A stretch of 64,000 nucleotides of DNA. It comes from Pardosa pseudoannulata (Eukaryota > Arthropoda > Arachnida > Araneae > Lycosidae). Of this stretch, positions 35,940 through 48,073 are shown piece by piece. Made by a program: the position numbers and the translations under genes. The notes under the pieces were generated by a model. It saw only the letters and a program-made list of their open reading frames with translations, did no database searches and was not told where the DNA came from. The stretch covers positions 109,623,354 through 109,687,353 of the forward strand of contig CM063503.1 of NCBI GenBank assembly GCA_032207245.1. Reading direction: 5' to 3'. The stretch's first letter is position 1. Every line of letters begins with the position of its first letter.

Positions 35940-36499
35940 TACTGTATTGATGCACTTTCTAACGATGGACAGCACTTGCGCACACAGCTGCGGACTAAAT
36001 TTCTAAGAATATAGACTCTGCTGTAGACTTGGAGTTCTAATGGGGGACCCATGTGGAGGAGGTATAGCTGATGGAGTTGCAGAATTGTAGCAGTCAAGCC
36101 CAGGCAGGGAAGTAATAGTGAGATATTGGGGCAGTGGATAGGCAATGTCAATTATCACCAAAGGGGGCATTTTAACGAGGCCACCTGCACACTAAGAGAA
36201 AATGCAGATGTGGGAAAATTTCACTAAAAATTGATTGAAAAAGAGAAAAAAAGAGCACTGAACCGAGATGTAAAGTGTTAAAAAAATGTTGGAGAAGGAG
36301 TCGAGGTTGGGAGTCAAGAGTTGACGGGTACATCGAGAGCCCGTGGGCAAGCCAGAGAGCCCGGGACAGCAAACGAAGATATCGTCCTATCCCGCTTCCC
36401 ACATAGAAAGGAAACAACTGACAACCTTTACGCCGGCGCCGAGTTTCATCCTGCCAAGAGCCCTGTCCAGACGCCCTACTTCCCTATGAATGACTTGAG
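35940..36499 (+). other. Exon-like unit, inverted partner of 30084-30660
   Basis: Its plus strand aligns with the minus strand of the 30-kb unit over most of its length. Shared segments are GCACACAGCTG, GGTATAG, CCACCTGCAC and GATGTGGGAAAATTTC. Its last part is open as TTDNLYAGAEFHPAKSPVQT... ending LR, and it stops at a donor-like GAG|GTAAAC (exon end 36499). The earlier part has frame breaks. The shared donor suggests both descend from an exon with a coding 3' half. Protein not recognised. Confidence 0.4.
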
Positions 36500-36874
36500 G
36501 TAAACCGAATTAACATATTCATGTTTGTTACTTGGGTCTCACGATTACTTCAATATTTTGAGTAAGGAATACCAATTAAATAGAAAAAAGGTAAATGGTA
36601 ATGATTATTGTATATTAATGAATGTCATATTAATCGAAAAAAGTATCTGTAAATAAATAATGTTTTTAATAAATGTTTTAGTTTAAATATAAAGCATTTA
36701 CTTTTAATTTTGTAGAGTATATTTTACTGTGTTTTCCCCCTTGAAAAACGAACACTGGTGTTTGTGTTGTAAGTACTTTACAAAAATTACATAACATTTT
36801 TTTACTAAAATATCAAATCTTTAGATGATTTGAGAATAATGAAAGCCCCCAAATACATCTTATTTCGTATATTT
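36500..36874. other. AT-rich spacer (intron-like if the donor is real)
   Basis: Nothing recognised beyond the donor-like site at its start. Confidence 0.35.
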
Positions 36875-36875
36875 A

Positions 36876-37200
36876 CACGGTAGCGCAGTCGTCAGATGAA
36901 CCGATCTTATAAGCAGATGGTTATAAGTTCTATGCTTGAGTCAGCCTAAGATCTACCGTGTTCATTAATGCACGTAATGGCACGTAAGATAGGTTTGTGG
37001 CCACACTCTTTGAAGGTGATGACTAACCCTGGAGACCTTTTTGCTTGGTACCTGCCTCTAAATTACGAGAACCTACCTTGTTTGTGTTATACCAGGGAGT
37101 AATGTTGGTCATCTATGTGATGTTCACATAATAAAATAATACCCAAGAAGTACCTGCAGCTTGGTAGTGGCGAATGTTATTAAAGCAAGTTCCTCAGATT
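36876..37200 (+). mobile_element. tRNA-derived SINE, Ile-like head
   Basis: CACGGTAGCGCAGTCGTCAG resembles an A-box region, GATCTTATAAGCAGATGG an anticodon arm (TAT) and GGTTATAAGTTCTATGC a degraded B box. A non-tRNA body runs to about 37200. It is the only tRNA-derived SINE here on the plus strand. A single copy in the window, so the boundaries are approximate. Confidence 0.4.
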
Positions 37201-37323
37201 GGAAATAAATACAATAATAAAGTTTGTATACTATTTATAACCATAAAAGCATATATGTAATAAATATGTACATAAATAATGGACTTTTACTGAAAAAAAT
37301 AATAAATGACCAATAATGTACTG

Positions 37324-37483
37324 TTTGGTTTGGAGATTTATGGTCTTCTGTTTTGTTTATAAGGGCTATAGAGACTAGGACCTACTGCTTAAAGCCCAAT
37401 CCGAACGGCTACGAACATTCATACCAGCAGAGGAATTCGAACCCGTGAACTCATACCTTAGAGAAACGTTTTACTATTCGGCA
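37324..37483 (-). mobile_element. SINE1 copy
   Basis: GTTTGGTTTGGAGATTTATGG to CTATTCGGCATC on plus. The B box is changed (GAATTCGAACCCGTG on plus). Diverged, so an older copy. Confidence 0.8.
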
Positions 37484-38803
37484 TCAGTGTAGAGTACTTA
37501 GGTCAAAATTGGCATTTTATACAGTGCTAATGACATAAAAGAAATACAAATAATTTTCATTTATCATTTATAGTATATGTTTATTAACACAATTTTATTT
37601 ACTTGAATTCTATTGAAAATGAATTAAATAATTCAAAAGTATATTTATAAGTAAAGAAGAAAATTTCACCAATAATGTAAAGATTATTTATAGTCAAACG
37701 GATTTTTGTATGACGTACATGAAATAAAAAAATATAATTCATATTTTTTTACTTTTAATATATAATTCAATTCCTATAAATTCCTATATAAATAAATCAA
37801 TTTGGATATTAATATATGTGTTTATCTGAATAATATATTACACATGAAAAAATAATGAAGATAATTTCCGAAAGTAAAGCTAGAAATAAAAGGATTATTC
37901 TTGTAAAGAATATTTATGTTGCATTTCTATTCAAATCTAAATGATCCGTCATCAATCCAAAAGATTTCTCCGAATGACGCATTTAAATAAAAAGTAAGAA
38001 ATAAAAGTTTTTCTTGCTAATAAGGTTCTTTTCTCACGTAAATTCCTAAATTTCTTTAAATGTTTAGATTCTTTCGTGTTTTATCTCTCTCGCTATCGTT
38101 TTTCTTGACTTCTGGTATGTAGTAGACAGACCATTGGGATTATTTTGTCCTATCGTTCCAGTTTTTAAGATCCCCATTCGTGTACGTTATTTCTTTATCT
38201 TTCCTAAAGTCTTATGCAATTCTCTAATGTATAATTTTCTTGTAATACGTATGGTGAAAATCTCATGACTGTAAACAAGAGGGATATTGTGCTGAATTCT
38301 CCGTAAACTTTTAGAGAGAAGCTGCATTTGTTACAGAGTTTGTTATCGTCTTTTGATACATTTAAACTCAAATAAGACATGTATTTTAATCTTTTTTCTG
38401 TTAATATTATTTTATAAATGAAAATAAATTGATTACATCTTACATTCTTCGATACACATTTAAACTATTATTGTAGTTAAAAATAGATGAATACAGAAAT
38501 TCCTTAACTATCACTGTTGATGAAAAATGTATAGTAAGAGCATGCTCTATGTAAATCAAATATGCTATATATTATTTAAAACAACGTTTCTGGCTCACAT
38601 ACCGTAGTGACATGCCTATCAAAATTGCACGAAAGGAAAATAATATGAATTTTACAAAAAATTTTAATGAGACTATTTACAATCAACTAACATCCCGAGG
38701 CTTCCATAAAAATCTCTGATAGGCAGAAAATACTTTAAACTTAAAACCCCTATTTTCATTCATATTTTCGCTCCAGTCACCAAAACAATCTGGGTTTTCT
38801 AGG
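37484..38803. other. AT-rich spacer, nothing recognised
   Basis: No gene or shared repeat seen. Confidence 0.5.
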
Positions 38804-38971
38804 TTTGGTTTGGAGCGCTACGGTCTACTGTTTTGCACACGAGGGCTAATGAGACCAGGACCTACAGCTTAAAGCAGATTCCGAACGGCTACAACCATGC
38901 CTGCAGCGGGATTCAAACCCACTAACTCCGGTTCCGAAGATAAGCGCTCTACCATTCGGCCACCGTTCGGC
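38804..38971 (-). mobile_element. SINE1 copy
   Basis: GGTTTGGTTTGGAGCGCTAC to CATTCGGCCACCGTTCGGC on plus, with a nearly intact body. The small plus-strand frame at 38897-39103 is a by-product. Confidence 0.88.
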
Positions 38972-39442
38972 TCTTGTTTTTTCAAACTTTCGAAAAATCA
39001 TCTGTTATCTTTTATTGCGTGTGCCATTTTATGTATGTATGTTGACAATAGGCGTTCAGTTGGAAGAAATATGCTTGAAATTTTTATATTTTTACTTCAC
39101 TGAATTGTGAAAGGTCACTAAGAATAGGAATAATTAAGGGTATTTTAATTTCTTTCACTTTCAATTTAGTATAATTACCACAATTGGCAAATCAAATATT
39201 TTACTAATAATTAATTTAAATAAATTTATTTAAATATTTATTTTAATTTACCTTCAAAACTGACCAACAATGTATGTTATAGGATATTAAAATCAAAGTT
39301 AATTAAAATTAATGCATTTCGAAAACCAAACGTATATTTAAAAAAAAATTTAAAGTATTATTATACGTAGTTTGTACTGGAAAAAATAATATAACTATTA
39401 TTTTTTCTATCTACACTTTCATTGAATTCTTATGTTAGTAAA
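38972..39442. other. AT-rich spacer, nothing recognised
   Basis: No gene seen. Confidence 0.45.
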
Positions 39443-39505
39443 TAGGGTTGGGTTATGGATTGGCACGAGATCCAATCAAGGACATGGTGCGCCAAACGAA
39501 AGAGA
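39443..39505 (-). mobile_element. LINE C 3' tip
   Basis: GGGTTGGGTTATGGATTGGC, GATCCAATCAAGGACATGG and GCGCCAAACGAAAG match the C-type 3' UTR. Too short to show coding sequence. Confidence 0.6.
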
Positions 39506-40109
39506 GTAAATAAATTTTATTCTAAAGACTAAAATATTTCTTATGATTAATAACAACTCTATTATACTATGTGTAGCATAACTTCATCCCATCTAAGATA
39601 AAATACTTTATACAAAAAAATTAACAAATTAGTATTCAGAGGATATTTAAAATTAATTTTTAATACCTTTCTACACACTAAAATTTTAAATAGATTTTTT
39701 TTAAATCAGACATTTATTTCAGCATGATCAAATGTTTTTGTTTTCGCAGAAACATATACGATAATTGCATAAAATAATATTTATAATTTGGTGAGAGTTA
39801 GATTCCCAACTTTAGTTTGGTACAGAATGGTTAGTTGGTTGGGGTTTCTTGGCTCAAGATCCAAGCTAGGATATGCTGCGCCAAACAAAGATTGAAGTGT
39901 TAACCAAAATACGTATACATATATATAAAATTTAGAAACAGAAGTAACTATTAGTCAAATATTTAAAAGACAGAACACACCTAAAAAATGACATAAAGAT
40001 TGTTTAGTTTAAAAAATTTTAATATCAAAGTTAAAAACGCCAATGCGGATGAGAAAATTAAAAAGTTTAGGGTGGGGGTCTCACCAAAAAGTTAGCTCAA
40101 ACCGAGATG

Positions 40110-40754
40110 GTTGGTTGGTTGGTTGGATGGAGTTTAATGGCACTCAGTCCTCGTGGAACATATTGTGCCAAAAATGTAAAAGCAGTGTAGAGGAGATAAA
40201 TAAGATCAAAAGTAAAACCCAGCGATGAGGTAAAAAATTCAGATATGAGAGTAAAAACCGATGTCTTTTAAAAACAGAAATAGATTACTATGAGGTGGAT
40301 TATTTAAAATATTTTCAATATGAATAGATGAAGAGTTAAAATAATGAACACGATGTTTTTTAAAACGGGGACAATCAATGAGAACATGCTTTACGGAGAT
40401 TGCTGTATTGCAGTGATTGCAAACTGGAGCAGATTCTCCGAGTAGAAGATGACGGTGGGTAAAACTCGTATGACCAATCCGGAGGCGAGTGACAATAACA
40501 TTAAGCCTTCTAGATGCTAATATGTTCCAATTTTCAATATTCGATTTAATGGTACGCAACTTGTTATCAGTCGTTCCATTCCAAAAAGCCTGCCACTTCT
40601 TATACAGAAGATTTTTTATATATATTTTTATATCACAAAAAGGCAAAGGCGTATCAGAGAATTGAGTAGCAGTTTTTGCTGCTTTGTCAGCATCCTCATT
40701 TCCTTTAATTCCCACATGAGACGGAACCCAGCTGAAAAGAATTGTAAATCCCAC
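40110..40754 (-). mobile_element. LINE A1, 645-bp copy inside LINE C
   Basis: Flanked by a 16-bp target duplication, AGCTCAAACCGAGATG at 40094-40109 and AGCTCAAATCGAGATG at 40755-40770 (one mismatch). The 3' tail is GTTGGTTGGTTGGTTGG on plus. The coding part is open from the truncation point to the ORF2 stop. Confidence 0.92.
40239..40754 (-). pseudogene. LINE A1 ORF2 C-terminus, 171 codons, open
   Basis: It contains the last part of RNase H (FSWVPSHVGIKGNEDADKAA, with the final Asp), then YKKWQAFWNGTTDNK, the conserved RLRIGHTSFTHRHLLLGES and a knuckle of the CX2C-X7-H-X4-C type (CNHCNTAISVKHVLIDC). It ends IGFYSHI. It is uninterrupted because the truncation left only this piece. The Met at the 5' border is internal to ORF2, so the fragment is not a gene. 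It gives the best intact view of the family's C-terminus. Confidence 0.8.
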
Positions 40755-41219
40755 AGCTCAAATCGAGATGAAAAGTTTTAAAATATATATTGTAAAAACG
40801 TGTAAAAGCTGCACATGAAGTTAAAATATGATGAACGATAAGAGACATGTGACAGAGAGAACATTGTGGAGCAGGCTCAGCCAATAGTAAATGTTTATTA
40901 GTGAGTCTAGTGTGACCAATGCGATTTGGTACAGAGGGAACTAATGTTTACTTTAATTACTGATTGGTCCCCTAAATACACTAGAGAAATATTTTTTTGA
41001 TGATCCTGTGAGAAAATTGACTTCACAACTCATAGTTCAATTTTTCAAACCATTTCTCTAAGCAGTTCTTTAGAAAATAAAAAAAATTGTGGTCACATTA
41101 ATATTACTGAACTGTTTATACTATGTGCTTTCAAAGTGAGCAACTTATCATTTTTTTAATCGTAAATAAATCCTGCACTGAAAATTTCCATATTCTATAC
41201 AAACTCACCTTTTTATACA

Positions 41220-42230
41220 TTTACTTCAATACAAGCTAGATGGTTGTATGTTAAAATTATGTAAAGCACCTACAATAAATAAAGAAAAACAAAAGTTTTA
41301 AAAACCAAAGGAAATTAGAAAAAAAATTACCTATTTTTAAACAATGATTAAATTATTTGTTTGGGTATTAATGCAAATATATCTTTTAATTACTAAATTT
41401 AAATATATTTTTAAGAATTTACTTATTCTTTTGTACTGGAAGAAAAAAGTGTAGCCACAGATTAAATTAAGTATATTAAAAATTTATATTTAGAAATTTT
41501 AAATTTATTTAAAAAATGATAATTTTTGTAAATAAAATAAAATTTCTGTGTATAACATGAAAAAGAACTTTTATAGCATGAAAATCAGCAAAAGAATTTT
41601 AAAATGCAATTATTCAACCAAAATGATTTTTTTAAACAAGAATTCAGCCATGCAACTTGTCAACAATATTTAGATTAAATTATATTATTAATCTTTGATT
41701 TTTATATATTAAAATTTTTTTCAATTTCCTTCTATACAGGCTAGTTATTATATGTTAATATTATGTAAAGTATATACAATGAATTAAAAATACAAAAGAT
41801 TTAAAAATCAACGGAAATTAGAAGAAAAATTCACCCATTTTTAAACGATTATTAAATTATATATTTGGGTATTAATGCAAATATATAATTTAATTACTAA
41901 ATTTAAATAAATATATTTTTAAGAGTTTACTCTTTCTTTTGTACTGGAAGAAAAAGTATAATGACGGTTTAAATTTTGTATATTAAAAATTTAATTTATA
42001 AATTTTAAATTTATTTAAAAAAAACACTGCGAATTTTTGTAAATATACTGAAAATTCTGTGAATAACATGAAAAAGAACTTTTATAGCATGAAAATTCAA
42101 CAAAAGAACGTTAAAATGTAATTATTCAAGCAATATTTTTTGATACAAGAATTCAGCCATGCAATTTGTCAACAATATTTAGATTAAATTATATTATTAA
42201 TCTTTGATTTCGATATATTAAAAATTGGTT
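41220..42230. repeat. Direct tandem duplication, unit about 508 bp
   Basis: 41220-41720 and 41740-42230 match in order. Shared landmarks are GTACTGGAAGAAAAA (41433 and 41941), GGGTATTAATGCAAATATAT, AACATGAAAAAGAACTTTTA and AACAATATTTAGATTAAATT. The units differ by substitutions and small indels. No coding content. Confidence 0.85.
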
Positions 42231-43307
42231 CAGAAGTTACACGAATATCTTTTTAAGGTTGTATAAATTATTATAAATACATTATCAAAAGCCTGAAAAG
42301 GTATTGAGTTTACGAGACAAAAATAAAAAAATAAAAATATTCTGAAAATCTACTGAGATGCAGAGAGTATTTTATTTTTCATGCATGTAGAAATTATTTA
42401 TGAATTGAAAAGCATACTAGAGAACTATCTTCGTGATATCTGCTTAAGTACATAAATATACGATACGTTTTCTACTGAATTAAAGATTCTTAAAAGAACT
42501 ATATTTTATGCCTTGTCTATTGGACTGAAGTATAGTGCTTCTAGTCTTGGAGCCGTATATAACTTTAGAATCATCTCGGCAAGTTTTTATTTGAATATTA
42601 AATTTATTCTACGTAATTCCATCCATATTCTGCATTTATAAAATGGATCAAAGAAGAAAAGAACTTGAATTCTTTCCAAATATAACAAATGTTTCATAAA
42701 AGAAATGATCTTACTTTTTTCGTAATAATATAAACTATAGGGAGCACATTTAGATTCTCCAAAAAAAATTTTAGAAGAAAAGACAAAAGCCTACATAAAC
42801 AGATATAATTTAGAATCACAAAATATGCATTTCCATTTCTTTTCTTTTCCGAATACAACATAAATATTCTACCCTATTTTAAGTTATAGGAAAACTTGGT
42901 GATAATTCTATGCTTGAAAATCAATGTTTTTATTTTCGTCTGAAGAAATTATTATATAATAGATGAAACAAGAACGCTATAAATAAAAGTGACGATGACG
43001 ATATATTTAATGGAATTGTTTCTCAGTAATAGCAGGAAAATTCAAAAGAAATTTTTACGGTAATGCTTTCAATCTCTACAAGCACTTCATTGGGATAGTT
43101 TAAAAAAATAATTTACAAATATGTTTGTAATATGTTTTATATGTTTGTAGATAATAATCGACAATATGGCATTTGTTTATCTCTCCTATACACCTTTGGG
43201 AGATGTGTACCTTGCTATGTGAGATTAACTTACTTAAATTGAAAGATTTTATTTACGGATCACGTAGTTACTTTAAACTGTATATTATGCGATTTTATGT
43301 TTTTTAA
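42231..43307. other. AT-rich spacer, nothing recognised
   Basis: No gene seen. Confidence 0.5.
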
Positions 43308-43546
43308 GTTCTATCTAATTTGTATATTATGACGAAAAATGTTTTGTGCTTGCTATAATACATCATCTTAATAATATTATATTCTGAAGTGAAAATATAT
43401 ATTTGTATGAAATTAGTAAAATGCCTTTCGAGTGAAATATCTGTGAAATATAACATTTTTTTTAATATTATGGTAGCAAGAATTTATCACTATAAATGCA
43501 AACTAGAAAAAGGCATAAACAGCATACAATGAGATATTTAAATTAA
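43308..43546. repeat. 239-bp duplicated segment, left copy
   Basis: GTTCTATCTAATTTGTATA to ATTTAAATTAA. It repeats at 44099-44337 with roughly 90 percent identity by eye. TTAA precedes it (43304-43307) and also forms its last four bases. Confidence 0.9.
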
Positions 43547-44099
43547 CCCCTTCCGGTACGATTTAATAATGAAAAACTGTATGAAATAACCATTTAATTT
43601 TTATTTAAAAAACTTGTTTCATTTTACAATTCTTACATATTCTTAATTAAAATCGACTTTTTACACTGTGTTAAATAATATCAGAAACAGTAAAATTAAG
43701 AAAATATCAAAGCAAAACATTAATAAGGTATACAGATAATAGTCTTCAAGCTAGTGGTACTTTTCAAAACAAAGTGCAAAGGAATTCTTAATTGTTTACA
43801 CCGCCAAGTAGTCTCACAAGAATCAAATTAAAAGTAACACACACGGCATTTCTTAGTAGGTTTTCTTTTATTCTGACTCATTAATTTGGCAATGACGTGT
43901 ACCAAGTAAACAATATGCAATAGTGACTTGTGATTTTCACAAGTGATAAAAGTGTTGCCAAATTCAGTACACTAGAAATTTTAAACTAAATTATCATATT
44001 TAACAGTAACTTTAATCGCATGACGAGTGTAGCTCGTCATTGTGCGGTATGAAATGAAAAACTAATGATGAGCTAGACTCGTCATTTTACCGGAAGGGG
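43547..44099 (-). mobile_element. piggyBac-like element, copy 2 (complete, 553 bp)
   Basis: Begins CCCCTTCCGGTA after TTAA (43543-43546) and ends TACCGGAAGGGG at 44099. It matches copy 1 (1-550) closely in reverse orientation. The right flank is TTCT, not TTAA. The transposase-tail region contains a precise 20-bp inversion at 43816-43835 that destroys the Cys-rich reading frame. Subterminal ATGACGAG/CTCGTCAT hairpins are retained. Confidence 0.92.
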
Positions 44100-44337
44100 T
44101 TCTATCTAATTTGTATATATTATGAAGAAAAATGTTTTGTGCGTGCTGTAATACATCACCTTAGTAATATTATTTTCTGAAGTGAAAATATATATTTGTA
44201 TGAAATTAGTAAACTGCTTTTCGAGTAAAATATCTGTGAAATATAACATTTTTTTAATATTATGAAAGAAAGAATTTTTCATTATAGATGCAAACTAGAA
44301 AAATTCATAAACAGCATACAATGAGATATGTAATTAA
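44099..44337. repeat. 239-bp duplicated segment, right copy
   Basis: It abuts the right tip of the piggyBac element with GTTCTATCTAATTTG and ends TAATTAA. The first G may be shared with the element's terminal G. Confidence 0.9.
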
Positions 44338-47300
44338 TACTCATGTTATGACTATGACAATGAACTGGGTATAGAGATTCCACAGATTATGAGGTTTGGA
44401 CTTATTCAATATATTAATATTGATAAAGGAGTTAAAATTATTGTACTGGAGTTTAGAAGAATACTTCTTAAAGCGTTTCTTAAAGTAAAGATATCTTCTT
44501 TAGATAACTTCTTAAACATCCAATATATAAAGTTGCATGAATAATATCTAAATTACATTTCCCATTTTAATTCCCAGTTCGTGATGCAAATGTAGTTACT
44601 TTTTCTAAAGCTACACTAACCTAACTTTACCACAGAACGAAAGTAGTGACTTTCATAATTTATGTGTTCTATTTAAACATTTTGCAGTATAGATAAAAAT
44701 CGTGTATGTGTGGTTATTTTTCTGAGTATCTTGACTACACGTGGTTTGACAATTAGTTTCACTCCTTATAATAAGGTGAGGTAAGCATAATTTTCCTGCA
44801 TCTCTCCCTGAAAGAAAGAGTATTAGATTCTTTTTACTCAATTGCGAGTGTTTCTCAGAGATGAACATCCTCTATTTATTCCGAATTCCGTTATTAAATC
44901 TGAATTCTTATTGCTTCTGTGGCTGAATAAAGGGCAAATTGTTTAAAAGAACTTAGGCCTCATACTGCAATTTATTGATATATATATTATATTAATATTG
45001 TGTGTGCGTGCGTGCGTGTGCGCGTGTGGGCGTGTGTGCGCGTGCGCTTTTAAAGTGGTATTGTGGTACGTATATCAAAGTAAAATGAATCATAGGCTAT
45101 TCAAACCAAGAATAAGTTTAAGAAGCATATAAGACAATATATATCTGCTTGCGCTTACACGTATTGTTTATATTATATTATATACATATATGTATGCGAG
45201 TGTGTTTAGTTTAATAAATTACTCAAATATCAGAATAAATTCAGTTATATCATCCTTATCGATATAAAAAGTTATTGGGATGAAGATAACGTCATAGCAT
45301 TTCTAAATCTTAATGAACCTTTTTGCTTGTTGTTTTGCATATGGCTTCAGAGTATGTGAAAAAAATAACCATGTAAGAATTTGTAATTTATATAGAAAAA
45401 GTATCTCCGGGTGCTGGGCTTGCAGTATAATTTCACGGTACTGTGCTGCACGTATTTGGAAAGGAAGATGAGTCATACTTGATTTCCTTAATGATGATTA
45501 GACACTAAGTAAATGATTTGTGCCCTTGTCACCGATTGCGAGGGTGTTTTCAATCGTTTGATTTTAAGAGTTAAATATTTGTGTCTTCCATATACATATT
45601 TCAAGTTAGGTAGTTTCAAGTAGTTTTCTAGCTTATGTAACACCTTTTCGTTTTTATTTCAAATTATCAAATACTATTATAAAATATTTCAATAAAGATT
45701 GAGAATTTTAATGATTTTATTTTTACATTTATCAGTCAAATTACTGTACATACAGAGATTATCGAAATTATTGGATGTGTTATTATGGAGAATACATTAA
45801 TCAACTTGAAGTTTGTAGAATAGTTTAATTAACAATTCCATTGGATGTGAATAAACAGTTTAGATTAAAATATTGAATATCGAATTTTGACAGTAATAGA
45901 AAGGTATCAATGAAATAAAAGAAATCCATCTTAATGAAAGCTGACATTTAAATGAAATCAATACTCATTTAATGAAAGATATTTTCAACTTATCTTTAAA
46001 TGAATCTTTCATCCTTCACAATTCATAGACGTCTTTCATCGATATCTAACATTCATTGGAATGACCATTAATCTTTAAGACATCTAGATGTTAAAACAAT
46101 TCTTTAATATACTTTATTCCATTAAAAGTGCAACAAATGGAAAGTAAAATCAAAATATTATGCTATCACAATTTTAAAAGCAGTTCTATTCTTTGAAAAA
46201 GGAATACGTTAAAATCATTTGTGGTTAAATAAAGTTTACAAAGATTTCTAAAGATTCAATTTTCCTAAGACATTTTTTAATTTTTATATGTTTTATCTAA
46301 TCATACCTATTTATGCGCCTCTATTTCAAATTCTTTGATTCTAATTTTGTAGGAAACTCTTCATAGTGAATGGCGTAAGGACTAAACACATTTAGCATAT
46401 AGTTTTCAATTTTCTCCCTTTGAATTGTCTGTCTTTCATATTGTTAAATTCTCTTTGCTTCTCAAATTATTCCTTTCTTTCTTTCTACTGAGCCCTTTAG
46501 GGGCAATATACGTCCCTTTACCAAAGTTAACTTTCCCAAACTCTTTTACATTCATTATTCCGGAGAAATTTCGTTTCCTCACCGTGGAAAAGAATAGCTT
46601 CTGAAATTTCTTTACATCTTTCCACATATTTTTGAAGCATTATATCGAAGCATTTTTACTTTGGTATTAACATAAATTTATTATAACAGAATAAATGAAT
46701 CTATTAGACGCACAAATAACCTTTCGTATTAATAAAAATATTTTAGACTAATGATTTCCACTTTGTTTAAAAAAGTATTTGTCTATATTTATATTGCGAA
46801 ACGTAGGAAGTTATAAAATTATATAAACATTTTCATAATTAATGCTTAGTTAAAATCTTAAGTATTAATCTAAATTAAAAGAGAAGGTTTATTTTAATAA
46901 CCTTCTTCAGTACAATATACACAACTTCTTTTTTCATTTTGGAATGAACATTTATTATTTCGTCCTTCACATCTTGCCTACACCTGTTCTACATTACAGT
47001 TAAAGGACATTTGTTCCAAATTTTGAAACTTCTAACAATGATTTAACTTAATGTATATATCTACCTGAGCCTTTACTAAATTTATTACATTTTTGTAGCC
47101 ATGTATTGTCTGGTATTGTTATCAACAAGAACTATGACAGTTTTTTAAATATATTTCAACTGTAATTTTTTAATACTCCCAGTTTGAAATCCTATCCTTG
47201 ATGTCAGCATCTTCTCAAAATTAAGCCCATTATAATTTTTTCATCTCAATCTTTCGGTAAACCAAATAAAAATATTTTTATTTTCTCAATTGTGCTTTAT

Positions 47301-48073
47301 GCTACTGTTCCTAGATTCTCATTTTTGGGGTATTTTATACGGAAAGATTAATTAAGCTGTTCCTGACAAATCGCGAATAATAATAAAAATAATATTTACC
47401 TATATTACTCCTACCTATGAACATATACAAAATATTAGATTAAACAATGTTTGCAGTTTACTAAAATTTATATATTAAAAATCCAAATGCATTTATAAAA
47501 TAAACTTTAGGTATTAAAAGTAATCGGTTTAAAGCCCCTTACTTTTTAAAGTTAATAATATATAGTAAAATATTTGACGTTTTAATATTTTTTTAGAATA
47601 TTTCTCTTTAAATAAACTTAAATAGAAGCTTATAAGATTATTAATAATTATTGGTAAATAATAAATCCCTAAAAATTACATTTTGTCAGTCTTCTTTCAG
47701 TTTCAAATGGGATTGGTACCTTCGAAAAGCAACATAGAAAATAGTTTACAATGCAGATTAACTCGTAAGAAGCGGGTTGGTGTAATTTTGAATACACTTT
47801 TTATTCCTTAGTGAATAAAAATCTTATTAAAGGAGTATAATTTCTTAAAAAATTATTTTTTCTTCTTTAAGTTATTTTTTAATAGCAAGGAAAATAAACA
47901 AAACAAAAATTGTGACAATATCAAGATAGATGATTATGCATATTATATGTGTCTATAGACATTAAAATGACTATATGTAAAATGATTGAATGTTATTCTA
48001 CTCATTTTAATATTTATGAATTTCATGTAAGTAGGTAAAGTATTTTATAAAGCTTGGCTAAGACAAAATGGCT
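44338..48073. other. 3.7-kb AT-rich region without recognised genes
   Basis: Includes a GT/GC alternating tract at 44999-45050. Minus-strand frames at 44653-44868 and 46436-46627 show no domain and no splice support. Confidence 0.5.
44999..45050. repeat. GT/GC alternating purine-pyrimidine tract
   Basis: TGTGTGTGCGTGCGTGCG-type sequence, able to adopt Z-form DNA in principle. Confidence 0.9.

Larger units (their letters stand above)
39827..40924 (-). mobile_element. LINE C copy, interrupted by LINE A1
   Basis: The 3' part is at 39827-40109 (TTAGTTGGTTGGGG, GATCCAAGCTAGGATATGC) and the ORF2-end part at 40771-40924. There AGCAGGCTCAGCCAATAG and GTGAGTCTAGTGTGACCAAT read on minus as the LLLAEPAP and IGHTRL segments. 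An 11-bp target duplication, TTTGGTACAGA, lies at 39816-39826 and 40925-40935. The inserted A1 copy separates the halves. Confidence 0.85.
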
